Origin: Lewinellaceae bacterium
GTDB taxonomy: Bacteria; Bacteroidota; Bacteroidia; Chitinophagales; Saprospiraceae
NCBI GenBank assembly: GCA_016719605.1
Contig: JADJYW010000001.1
Coordinates: 682,001 to 746,000 of the forward strand
DNA length: 64,000 nucleotides
Reading direction: 5' to 3'
Shown: in pieces, positions 19,013-27,063 of the stretch
How the letters are laid out: every line of letters starts with the position of its first letter
How positions within the stretch are numbered: position 1 is the stretch's first letter
Notes under the pieces: model-generated
Seen by the model: only the letters and a program-made list of their open reading frames with translations
Told to the model about the DNA's origin: nothing
Databases searched by the model: none
Program-made: the position numbers and the translations under genes

Positions 19013-20428
19013 ATGCGCTACGCCCTCCAGACAAGCATTTTTTTCCTTCTTTTGGGAGCGATACCTGCTCAGGTTCCCGGTACCATTTTCACGTCGCCCG
19101 GTCTCGTCAAGCCTACGCTTGCGCAACTTGCATGGCACGACACGGAGTTTTACCTGTTCTTTCATTTCGGGCCGAACACCTTTACCAACCTGGAGTGGGG
19201 CCTTGGCGCCGAAACCGAAGATGTATTCAATCCCACCGATCTGGATTGCGACCAGTGGTGCCGGATTGCCCGGCAGGCCGGCGCGCGCGGCGTTGTCATC
19301 ACGGCCAAACACCACGACGGGTTTTGCCTGTGGCCTTCCCGGTTCTCCACGCACACCGTACGCGAAAGCCCGTGGAAAAACGGGCAGGGCGATGTGTTGC
19401 GCGAACTCGCCGATGCTTGCCGCCGGCACGGACTGAAGTTTGGCGTTTACCTGTCGCCCTGGGACCGCAACCACCCGCAATACGGCACCCCTGCCTACAA
19501 TGATGTGTATGCCAGCACACTCACGGAGTTGCTCACTGAGTACGGCGACCTGTTTGAAGTGTGGTGGGACGGCGCCAACGGGGAAGGCCCCAATGGTAAA
19601 AAACAGGTGTACGATTTCCCGCGTTTCGAGAAACTCGTGGCGCAACACCAGCCCAATGCGATCATTTTTAGTGACATCGGTCCCGGCTGCCGCTGGGCGG
19701 GCAACGAACAGGGCACCATCGGAGAAACGAACTGGTGTATGCTCGACACCGCCGGTTTCGGGCGCGGCGCTACCGGACCGCCTGCCGATACCCTGCAACG
19801 CGGCAATATACACGGCGCCTTGTGGGTGCCTGCCGAGTGTGATGTGAGCATTCGCCCCGGCTGGTTTTACCACCCCGAAGAAAACGACCGCGTGAAAACG
19901 CCGGAACAACTTTTTGATATCTACCTCCAATCCGTGGGCCGCGGCGCCAACCTGATCCTCAATGTACCGCCAGATCGCCGGGGACGCATCCACGAACGGG
20001 ACTCCGCCGCGCTGGTTGGTTTTGGAAAAAAACTGGAAAAGACCTTTGGCCGGAACCTGGCAAACGGCAAAAAACTGCACCCGGAATTTGAGGCCGGCCC
20101 CTTGGCGCCGATCACCCAACTGCACCGCATGGCCGACACTGATGCCTACGTTTGGTCGAGTACCGGCACATTTGTGCTTGATCTTGGTTGCAAGCGGCGT
20201 TTCGGCACTGTTGTTTTGCAGGAATACCTGAACGAAGGGCAGCGGGTGGCGGCATTTACGCTCGAAATTCCTGAAAATGGCGGCTGGAAAGAAATCGCCC
20301 GCGGTACCACGATGGGGCACAAACGCATCTTGCAGTTTCCGAAAGTACGCGCCAAAAAAATCCGGCTCTCGGTGACGGAGAGCCGGGCCACGCCGCTGAT
20401 AAAAAAAGTACAGGTTTTTAAAAAATAA
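19013..20428 (+). CDS. Secreted alpha-L-fucosidase (GH29)
   Basis: 471 aa with a signal peptide (residues 1-19, LLLGAIPAQ). The GH29 core is clear: WHDTEFYLFFHFGPNTFTN, then ARGVVITAKHHDGFCLWPS and FGVYLSPWDRN. FEVWWDGANGEG carries the probable nucleophile Asp (about residue 186). GAVWVP-like GALWVPAECDVS and LILNVPPDRRG follow. The last about 120 residues form a beta-rich domain (F5/8-type-like: FVLDLGCKRRFGTVVLQEYL). It removes alpha-L-fucose from glycans in the periplasm or outside. No T9SS sorting domain is present, and no susCD genes flank it, so it is not part of an obvious polysaccharide utilisation locus. Confidence 0.9.
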   Translation: MRYALQTSIFFLLLGAIPAQVPGTIFTSPGLVKPTLAQLAWHDTEFYLFFHFGPNTFTNLEWGLGAETEDVFNPTDLDCDQWCRIARQAGARGVVITAKHHDGFCLWPSRFSTHTVRESPWKNGQGDVLRELADACRRHGLKFGVYLSPWDRNHPQYGTPAYNDVYASTLTELLTEYGDLFEVWWDGANGEGPNGKKQVYDFPRFEKLVAQHQPNAIIFSDIGPGCRWAGNEQGTIGETNWCMLDTAGFGRGATGPPADTLQRGNIHGALWVPAECDVSIRPGWFYHPEENDRVKTPEQLFDIYLQSVGRGANLILNVPPDRRGRIHERDSAALVGFGKKLEKTFGRNLANGKKLHPEFEAGPLAPITQLHRMADTDAYVWSSTGTFVLDLGCKRRFGTVVLQEYLNEGQRVAAFTLEIPENGGWKEIARGTTMGHKRILQFPKVRAKKIRLSVTESRATPLIKKVQVFKK

Positions 20429-20507
20429 GTGCTGCAGGTGAAAGGAAAAACAGGACGTCGCGTAGCAACAGGTGAACACACATTTGCTCACCATAAAATA
20501 TGCAGTC

Positions 20508-21497
20508 ATGAAAAAGAACCTGTTTTATCTGATAAGCGGCGCGGGAATGCTGGTTGGAATTTTCCTGTTGTTCGCGCAATGCGAAACCGATGCTTCCGAA
20601 ATGTCGCAACTCAACGCTACGGCTGAAATCGCTGCCGACCGCGATCTCGCGGGCAGCCCGGCTAAAGACTTGTGCCTCTGTCTGGCACAAGCGTATCCAT
20701 TTGAAGAACTTTCCGATGCCGAAAAGCAAGCGATTCTGTTCATGCGCGAAGAAGAAAAACTGGCGCGCGACGTGTACACGGCGCTCGGCGCTAAATGGGA
20801 CGTCCGGGTTTTTTCCCAAATTGTGCAAGCGGAACAACGCCACATGGACGCCGTGCTTTGCCTGATCAAAAAGTACGACCTGCAAGACCCTGTCGGGAAT
20901 AACGCGCCCGGCGTTTTCCAGAACACCAACCTCCAGACGCTGTACCAAAACCTGATGGCGGAGGGTGTGAAAAGCCTGCCCGCCGCGCTTGCTGTGGGTG
21001 CAAAAATTGAAGATGTGGACATTTACGACCTGCTTCAATCCAAGCCCAACGTGAATAATGCCGACGTGCGCGCCGTGTTTGATGAACTCCAGAAAGGCTC
21101 GCGCAACCACTTGCGGGCTTTCGTGAAAAACCTCGCCAACCGCAATGTGACCTACCAACCGGAGTTTATCAGCAAGGATTTGTTTGAATCCATTGTCAAC
21201 TCGCCGCGCGAAAAAGGCAGCTCGGTGTGCGGTACCTGCCCGAATCCGGGAAACAAACAATGCACGGGCAACGGCCCGAACGGCAAGAAGAATTGCACCG
21301 GCAATGGCCCCAATGGCGCCGGGAAATGCACGGGTAATGGCCCGAATGGCAAGAACAATTGCACCGGAAATGGCCCCAATGGTCCCGGCAATGGTGACTG
21401 CCCCGGCAACGGTACTGGAAATGGCAACGGTCCGGGAAATGGCAACGGCCCTGGCAACGGCAACGGCCCTGGCAACGGTAATGGTGGTGGCAATTAA
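20508..21497 (+). CDS. Secreted DUF2202 (ferritin-like) protein with Gly-Asn-Cys repeat tail
   Basis: 329 aa from the ATG at 20508 (MKKNLFYL), which gives a clean signal peptide ending near LLFAQC; an in-frame ATG at 20472 would bury it. The DUF2202 domain (about residues 60-220) is helical, with EEEKLARDVYTAL and QAEQRHMDAVLCLI, the E…ExxH pattern of ferritin-like diiron proteins. From about residue 240 the protein becomes low-complexity: repeats of CTGNGPNGK/A spaced 11-12 residues apart, then GNGNGPGNGN. The tail is probably flexible and may bind metal through its cysteines; this is inference. Domain function is unknown. The ECF sigma gene follows 120 bp downstream. Confidence 0.8.
   Translation: MKKNLFYLISGAGMLVGIFLLFAQCETDASEMSQLNATAEIAADRDLAGSPAKDLCLCLAQAYPFEELSDAEKQAILFMREEEKLARDVYTALGAKWDVRVFSQIVQAEQRHMDAVLCLIKKYDLQDPVGNNAPGVFQNTNLQTLYQNLMAEGVKSLPAALAVGAKIEDVDIYDLLQSKPNVNNADVRAVFDELQKGSRNHLRAFVKNLANRNVTYQPEFISKDLFESIVNSPREKGSSVCGTCPNPGNKQCTGNGPNGKKNCTGNGPNGAGKCTGNGPNGKNNCTGNGPNGPGNGDCPGNGTGNGNGPGNGNGPGNGNGPGNGNGGGN
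21250..21495 (+). repeat. Low-complexity coding repeat (CTGNGPNG and GNGNGP units)
   Basis: Imperfect repeats of tgcacgggcaacggcccgaa (about 33-36 bp period) at 21260-21400, then short ggcaacggccct repeats of about 18 bp to 21492. Such a tract is liable to length change. Confidence 0.8.
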
Positions 21498-21554
21498 CCA
21501 TCGCAACAGTTGCTGAAAAGCGATATTTCTCCCGCAGCGGCGCTCTGAAGTCTA

Positions 21555-21562
21555 TACTTTTG
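21555..21562 (+). promoter_or_regulatory. -7 box (TACTTTTG) for the ECF sigma gene
   Basis: Exact TAnnTTTG match 54 bp before the ATG at 21617. The preceding gene end and a GC-rich cccgcagcggc/gccgctgcggg inverted repeat (about 21530-21577) surround it and may form a hairpin. Confidence 0.45.
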
Positions 21563-21616
21563 GCGCCGCTGCGGGATTTTTTCAATAGAATTTTTACAGC
21601 CTGAAAACACGGCAAT

Positions 21617-22186
21617 ATGCTTACGCCCAAGTTCATCTGCGACGAATTGAGCGATCTGGACATCCTCCGGAAATCGCTGGTGGCAGTGGACTATTTTTCG
21701 TGTTTGTACGACCGGTATGAGAAGCAACTGTTGCGGTACGTCAAGCGGGTCGCGTTTGCCACCGATGAGGAAGCGGCCGACATCTTGCAGGAGGCGTTTA
21801 TCAAGATTTGGCGGAACCTGAACGCCTTCGATCAGCGCCTGAAACTCTCGAGTTGGTTGTACCGAATTGTGCACAACGAGGCGATTTCGTTTGTCCGCAA
21901 GCAAAAATCCTATGGAAAAGACCTGCGTGTTTCCTGGGACGAAAACCTGTACGCCGAAATTCCGGACGAACCCGGAGCCGCCGACGAGCTGGAAAATCGC
22001 GACAAACTGACCCATCGGCTGCTGGCCCAACTCCCGGAGTCCTACCGCGAAGTGCTGGTGCTGAAGTTTCTGGAAAACATGGGTTATGAAGAAATATCCG
22101 ATATTCTGAAAATACCGGAGGGCACCGTGGCCACGCGTATCAACCGGGCTAAAAAAGCCTTCCGAAACCTGGCGGAACATTCCTGA
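21617..22186 (+). CDS. ECF-type RNA polymerase sigma factor
   Basis: 189 aa. Region 2 is at about residues 30-95 (YEKQLLRYVKRVAFATDEEAADILQEAFIKIWRNL, SSWLYRIVHNEAISFVRKQK). Region 4 is at about 137-182 (LPESYREVLVLKF, GYEEISDILKIPEGTVATRINRAKKAFR). There is no region 3, as expected for ECF sigma factors. It redirects RNA polymerase to a small regulon. The next gene (27 bp away) encodes a membrane protein that may act as its anti-sigma partner, though it lacks a recognisable zinc-binding anti-sigma motif. Confidence 0.93.
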   Translation: MLTPKFICDELSDLDILRKSLVAVDYFSCLYDRYEKQLLRYVKRVAFATDEEAADILQEAFIKIWRNLNAFDQRLKLSSWLYRIVHNEAISFVRKQKSYGKDLRVSWDENLYAEIPDEPGAADELENRDKLTHRLLAQLPESYREVLVLKFLENMGYEEISDILKIPEGTVATRINRAKKAFRNLAEHS

Positions 22187-22213
22187 TCAATTCCCAAACG
22201 CAACCGGACAATT

Positions 22214-23071
22214 ATGAAACGCTCGGAACAACTCATTCAAACGATTCGGGAACGCGCCATAAAACCCGTTCCGAAGGGCTATTTTACCCTGAAAAATGCG
22301 CTCTTGTGGGGGACTTTTGCTGTAGCCGTCGTGCTCGGCGCACTCGCTTTTTCCGTCATCCTGTTCAGTATTCAACAAACGGATTTCAACCTGATCAGCC
22401 ACTTGTCCCATTCGCGACTGGAGTTTTTCCTCGGGATGCTCCCCTTGTTTTGGCTTGCGGCGCTGACCCTTTTTTTGATTTTTGCCATGACCAGTTTCCG
22501 GAATGCGCCCGGAGGCTACAAACTCCCGGCAGGGCGGCTGGTGGCCTATTGCACGGCGCTCAGTGTTCTGTTGGGCACGTTATTTTTCCTCACCGGCGGG
22601 TCGCAGCGGCTCGAACATACTTTCGGTACGCAGGTCAGTTTGTACGAAAGTATGCAGGAAAAGAAGATCAAGCTGTGGTCCATGCCGCAAGACGGGTATT
22701 TGTCCGGGGAAATATTGGCGGTTGAAGCGGAAACCTTTACGCTGCGGGATTTCAGTCAAAAAAATTGGGAGGTCGGGTATGCCGACGCTTCTTTTCCGCC
22801 CATGGTACAAATTGTGGCCGGCGAACAAGTGAAAATTATCGGGGAAATGGATGGGGAAATGGCATTCACCGCTCGGCAAATCCGCCCGTGGGGCGGCATG
22901 GGGCAGCACAACCGCCCAAATTTAGGTCCGGGCAGGGAAAAGGTCCGAGAGGCTGGGGACACCATTGAGAGCGGCCATCGTTTTTACCGCTGTCGCAAGG
23001 AAGCCAACCACAAGCAAAATTCCTACTTTTGCCGCCCCAACCAGCAACCCTCCAACCCTCCAACCTTCTAA
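22214..23071 (+). CDS. Three-helix membrane protein, probable partner of the ECF sigma factor
   Basis: 285 aa as read. After a short basic N terminus (RSEQLIQTIRERAIKPVPKG) there are three hydrophobic segments at about residues 28-53, 72-96 and 107-128. A beta-rich extracytoplasmic domain (about 140-225; GEILAVEAETFTLRDF, VAGEQVKIIGEMDG) then precedes a Gly/Arg/His-rich tail. The position right after an ECF sigma gene suggests an anti-sigma or signal-sensing role; no family is recognised. The end is suspect. The frame runs through the paaZ promoter and an AACCCTCC repeat. Adding one A at the A4 run 22938-22941 would end the protein at 22968 with GREKGPRGWGHH, a more natural tail. Confidence 0.55.
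   Translation: MKRSEQLIQTIRERAIKPVPKGYFTLKNALLWGTFAVAVVLGALAFSVILFSIQQTDFNLISHLSHSRLEFFLGMLPLFWLAALTLFLIFAMTSFRNAPGGYKLPAGRLVAYCTALSVLLGTLFFLTGGSQRLEHTFGTQVSLYESMQEKKIKLWSMPQDGYLSGEILAVEAETFTLRDFSQKNWEVGYADASFPPMVQIVAGEQVKIIGEMDGEMAFTARQIRPWGGMGQHNRPNLGPGREKVREAGDTIESGHRFYRCRKEANHKQNSYFCRPNQQPSNPPTF
23024..23031 (+). promoter_or_regulatory. -7 box (TACTTTTG) for paaZ
   Basis: Exact TAnnTTTG match 64 bp before the paaZ ATG at 23096. It lies inside the 3' read-through of the preceding frame, supporting an earlier true stop there. Confidence 0.5.
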
Positions 23072-23090
23072 CCCGAAACCCTCCAACCTG
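23046..23090. repeat. AACCCTCC/AACCTTCT word repeat
   Basis: About five imperfect copies of the aacc[ct][tc]c[ct] word between the paaZ -7 box and its start codon, so in the untranslated leader. Same family as 16545-16620 and 29012-29195. Confidence 0.65.
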
Positions 23091-23095
23091 TTTTC

Positions 23096-25149
23096 ATGCA
23101 AAAGCTCAAAACTATGTCCTTGGCACCTGGGTATCCGGCTCGGGCGACGGTGTGCCTCAGTACAATGCTTACACCGGCGAAATCCTGTCCACCGCCTCCG
23201 ATGCCGGACTGGACTACGCCGCCATTCTGGAATACGGTCGCCAGACGGGCGGCTCGCCGCTGCGCCGCATGACCTTTCCCGAGCGCGGGCGCATGCTCAA
23301 GGCGCTGGCGTTTTACCTGCTGGAGCGCAAGGAAAAATACTATACCGTGAGCCACCTGACCGGCGCTACCAAGGCCGATTCCTGGGTGGACATCGAGGGC
23401 GGTATCGGCAACCTGTTTGCCTACAGCAGCTTGCGTCGCCGGTTCCCCGACGAGCCGTACTTTGTGGAGGGCGAAACCATCCGGTTGTCCAAGGAAAATA
23501 CGTTCATCGGCCACCACATTCTGACGCCCAAGCGCGGCGTGGCCGTACACATCAACGCCTTCAATTTCCCCATCTGGGGCATGCTGGAGAAAATCGCCGT
23601 CAACCTGCTCGCCGGCGTACCTGCCGTGGTGAAATCCAGCGAGCAGACGTCCTTCCTGACCGAGGCTATGGTGCGCGACATCATTGCATCCGGCATTTTA
23701 CCCGAAGGCGCACTCCAACTGCTCGTGGGCCAGGGTCGCGGTATCCTCGACCACATGCGCAGCCAGGATGTAGTCACGTTCACCGGCAGCGCCGAAACGG
23801 GCAAAAAACTGCGCGCACACCCGGCGCTCATTCAGCATTCCGTGCCGTTTACCATGGAGGCCGACTCGCTCAACGCCGCTGTTTTGGGCGAAGACGCCAC
23901 GCCCGGCACCGCCGAATTTGATTTGTTTATCAAAGAAGTGCGCCGCGAAATGGTGACCAAAGCCGGCCAGAAATGCACCGCCGTGCGCCGCATCATCGTA
24001 CCGGAGGCCCTGTTGGAAGCCGTGCAAACGGCCCTGTCCAAAGCCCTCGGCCAAACTACCGTGGGCGATCCTTCCGCCGATGGCGTGCGCATGGGCGCAC
24101 TCATCAACCGCCTCCACCTGGCCCGCGTGCGCGAAAAACTCGCCTTGCTGGCGGAAAGCACACCCATTGTGCACGGAAATATCGAACAATTCGAGGTCGT
24201 GGGCGCCGACCGGGATCGGGGGGCATTTCTGCCGCCCGTGCTCCTGCTCAATGCCCGCCCGCTGCTCCAAACCATCAGCCACGAAACGGAGTGCTTCGGC
24301 CCGGTGAGCACCCTCATGCCGTACAAAACCCTCGACGAGGCCATCGAAATTGCCCGCATGGGCAAAGGCTCGCTCGTGAGTACTATTTGTACCAACGACC
24401 GCCGCATACAACGCGAATACGTCCTGGAGGCTGCCGCCCACCACGGCCGCATCCTCATGCTCAACCGCAACTCCGCCAAGGAAAGCACTGGCCACGGGTC
24501 GCCCATGCCCATGCTCGTACACGGCGGCCCCGGCCACGCCGGCGGCGGCGAAGAAATGGGCGGCATGCGCGGCGTATTCCACTACATGCAGCGCACCGCC
24601 ATTCAGGGGCACCCCACGGATATCACCAACGTGTCCAACCAGTACCAGACCGGCGCCGAGCAAACCGAAACGCCGGTGCATCCGTTCAAAAAACACTTTG
24701 ACGACCTGTTCGTGGGCGAAACCCTCATCACGGCCAAGCACACCGTCAGCGAGGCCGACATTCACAACTTTGCCAACGTGAGCGGTGATAATTTTTACGC
24801 CCATACGGATGCTACGGCGCTCGAAGGAACGCCGTTTACCGGACGCGTGGCGCACGGCTATTTTGTGCTGTCCAAAGCCGCCGGTTTGTTTGTGGACGCG
24901 AAAAAAGGCCCGGTTTTGCTCAACTATGGCCTCGACGAGTGCCGGTTTACCAAACCCGTGTACCCGGGTATGACCATTGGCGTGAAACTTACTGTGAAGG
25001 AAAAAATTGAACAGGAGCACGACCCCGCCCGCGAGGGTGTGGGCGCTATCCCGCGCGGTATCGTGAAGTGGCTGGTGGATGTGTACGACGAGACCGGCGA
25101 GACCGTGGCTGTGGCGACGATTTTGACGATGGTGCGGAAAAAGGGGTAG
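23096..25149 (+). CDS. paaZ: PaaZ: oxepin-CoA hydrolase / aldehyde dehydrogenase fusion, frameshift near the start
   Basis: Bifunctional enzyme of aerobic phenylacetate degradation: the C-terminal MaoC-like hydratase opens the oxepin-CoA ring and the N-terminal aldehyde dehydrogenase oxidises the product. Dehydrogenase signs: NAFNFPIWGMLEK, VTFTGSAETG, Glu in TMEADSLN and catalytic Cys in AGQKCTAVRR. Hotdog signs: DDLFVGET, SGDNFYAHTD (D/H pair) and GRVAHGYFVLS. The long frame has no good start before KAQNYVLGTW. The ATG at 23096 encodes MQKLK in another frame, and one extra A in the A4 run 23108-23111 joins them as MQKLKNYVLGTW, giving 684 aa (E. coli PaaZ is about 681). No other paa genes are nearby, so its isolated position is odd. 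Confidence 0.9.
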
Positions 25150-25189
25150 GGACAGTGACATGAATTGCTAATTCCCTGTACTTTTGAGC

Positions 25190-25369
25190 ATGAACTTTCC
25201 ATTTGATTCAACCTTGTTTCAAAAATCTGTTAATGAGGGCAGCATCGTTTGGCGGAAACACACGCTAGAGAAAATGCTGTTACGCAATATCAGCCGTGAA
25301 GAAGTAATGGAGACATTGGTACATGGCGAGCTCATTCAAGTGTACGACTACGACACAAAGAAAAAATGA
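25190..25369 (+). CDS. DUF4258 protein, apparently internally truncated
   Basis: 59 aa from the ATG at 25190 (MNFPFDSTLF). The segment VWRKHTLEKMLLRNISREEVMETLVHGELIQVYDYD matches the first half of DUF4258 proteins. The second half, normally a beta-rich stretch of about 35-40 residues, is missing, and only a YDTKKK-like end remains. The stop codon overlaps the next start (ATGA, 25366-25369), the usual arrangement for DUF4258 with a YgiT-type zinc-finger gene. This pair is often considered toxin-antitoxin-like; here the putative effector may be inactive. Confidence 0.6.
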   Translation: MNFPFDSTLFQKSVNEGSIVWRKHTLEKMLLRNISREEVMETLVHGELIQVYDYDTKKK

Positions 25370-25614
25370 AGCCCATCCCAACAGTATGCCCCCTCTGCAA
25401 CGGCCAGGTCAAGCCCGGCACGACTACATTCAGCCTTGACCTCGAATCGGGCGTGATCGTTGTTCGCCAAGTCCCCGCCCACATTTGCCGGCAATGCGGC
25501 GAGGAGTGGCTCGACGACGAACAGGCAGCCAAGTTGGAGAAAATCGTAGCCAGAGCCCGACATGAAAAAGTACAGTTGGAAATTGTTTCGATGAGGGAAT
25601 CGGGTAGATTATAG
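25366..25614 (+). CDS. YgiT-type (MqsA-like) zinc-finger protein
   Basis: 82 aa. Two CxxC pairs, CPLCNG and CRQCGEEW, form the zinc site. DLESGVIVVRQVPAHIC lies between them, followed by a helix DEQAAKLEKIVARARHEK. This is the MqsA N-terminal-type zinc finger without the HTH domain. It starts inside the DUF4258 stop codon, so is translationally coupled. It probably stabilises or regulates the partner; DNA binding by this short form is not shown. Confidence 0.82.
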   Translation: MKPIPTVCPLCNGQVKPGTTTFSLDLESGVIVVRQVPAHICRQCGEEWLDDEQAAKLEKIVARARHEKVQLEIVSMRESGRL

Positions 25615-25622
25615 TATGCAGA

Positions 25623-26681
25623 CTATTCGTGCGCCAAAACCTCATAAACACCCACCGGGTTGGCTTTATTTTTAAGCACTACTTCTCCAATTTTTTGATA
25701 CTTGAACAAATCCCCGGCTTTATTAAAGGCATCCTGGGTAATCAGAATCTGACCGGGTTTTGCGACGGACTGGAGCCGCTGGGCGGTATTGACGACATCG
25801 CCGATGACGGTAAAATCGAACCTCCGCAGGGTGGCGGAACCGACATTGCCGGAGATTACTTCGCCCGGATTGACGCCGATAGATACTTTGGGTAAAAACG
25901 TCTGAATACCGGATGTGGGCCGCTCCATAGATTGCGTACATTCATTGATAGACAACGCTGCGCGAATGGCGCGCTCCAGGTGGTTTTCGCCTCTGAAAAC
26001 AGCTAAAACAGCATCGCCCATAAACTTGTCTATGTAGCCACCTTCTGCGATAATGGCTTTTACCATGATGTCAAAGTATTGATTCAGCAAGTTGATGACA
26101 GCGCCTGGCTCCTCCTGTTCCGAAATGGCGGTAAATCCGACAATGTCCACAAAGAGAATCGAGGCTTCTATGATTTCTGTTGACAGCAGGGAATCCTCGT
26201 ATTGCTTGCGACACATGAATTGCAGCACGCTGTTGTTGACATACATTTTCAGGATGTTGTTTTCCTGGATAGCCTGTATTGTTTCTTTAATCTGGGTTGC
26301 CGTTTTTAATGCCTTGGTGAGGGTTTGTTCAAAATCTTCAAAATCGAAGGGTTTGCAAATAAAATCGAAGGCGCCGCGATTCATGGCCGTACGGATGTTC
26401 GCCATGTCGCCGTAAGCGGAAATAATGACGGTTTTCAGCAGCGGATTAGCCTCTCCGATTTTCTCCAAAAGCGTCAGGCCGTCCATTTGGGGCATATTGA
26501 TATCGCTGAACACGATATCGGTATCGGGGTGTTCCCGGAGTCTGGACAGGGCTTCCACACCGTTTGGTGCAAAAACGAACTCGTACTCCTGCTCCCGAAT
26601 CTGCCGGCGGAACTTTTGGCGGATGAGTTGGGCGACATCATCCTCGTCATCCACGACCAATATTTTATACCTGGCGCTCAT
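25623..26681 (-). CDS. Response regulator with class III adenylate/guanylate cyclase domain
   Basis: 352 aa. The receiver domain (about residues 5-125) has VVDDEDD, the acceptor Asp in IVFSDINMPQMDG and Lys in CKPFDF. A short coiled linker (TQIKETIQAIQENN) leads to a class III cyclase domain (about 165-345) with LFVDIVGFTAISE (metal Asp), YIDKFMGDAVLAVF (second metal Asp) and TVIGDVVNTAQRL. It would make cAMP or cGMP in response to phosphorylation. It is the last gene of a three-gene minus-strand operon and overlaps the preceding REC gene by 4 bp (26678-26681). Confidence 0.92.
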   Translation of the reverse strand: MSARYKILVVDDEDDVAQLIRQKFRRQIREQEYEFVFAPNGVEALSRLREHPDTDIVFSDINMPQMDGLTLLEKIGEANPLLKTVIISAYGDMANIRTAMNRGAFDFICKPFDFEDFEQTLTKALKTATQIKETIQAIQENNILKMYVNNSVLQFMCRKQYEDSLLSTEIIEASILFVDIVGFTAISEQEEPGAVINLLNQYFDIMVKAIIAEGGYIDKFMGDAVLAVFRGENHLERAIRAALSINECTQSMERPTSGIQTFLPKVSIGVNPGEVISGNVGSATLRRFDFTVIGDVVNTAQRLQSVAKPGQILITQDAFNKAGDLFKYQKIGEVVLKNKANPVGVYEVLAHE

Positions 26682-27052
26682 GTCAAGTGCGTTAGTTTTT
26701 GTTTCAGGGTGCTGAAATCCAGTGGTTTATTCAAAAAATCATTGGCGCCCAGGCGCATCGCTTCTTCCTGTTTTTCCGGATCGCCATAAGCGGTGATCAT
26801 CACAATAAACGGCGGCGGCTCCGGGGCGTTTTCCCGAATCCGGCGTAATAATTCCAGGCCGCTCATACCCGGCATATTGATGTCGGACAGGATCAAGACG
26901 GCTTCCGAGGGGTGTTCCCGCAGAAAGGTGAGTGCTTCTTCACCCGAAAAGCAGAAGGCGAACGAAAAAGCGCCTTCCCGGATTTCCCGGCGGAAACGTT
27001 GCTCGAATAGGGCTTTGATGTCTTGTTCGTCGTCAACGACTAAAATTTTCAT
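26678..27052 (-). CDS. Single-domain response regulator
   Basis: 124 aa, a receiver domain only: VVDDEQDIK, the acceptor Asp in LILSDINMPGMSG (about residue 58), Thr in MITAYGDP and Lys in LNKPLDF. It closely resembles the receiver of the following cyclase gene, suggesting duplication. It lies between the histidine kinase and the REC-cyclase; it could shuttle phosphoryl groups or act as a phosphate sink. Confidence 0.93.
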   Translation of the reverse strand: MKILVVDDEQDIKALFEQRFRREIREGAFSFAFCFSGEEALTFLREHPSEAVLILSDINMPGMSGLELLRRIRENAPEPPPFIVMITAYGDPEKQEEAMRLGANDFLNKPLDFSTLKQKLTHLT

Positions 27053-27063
27053 AATTCAATAGT

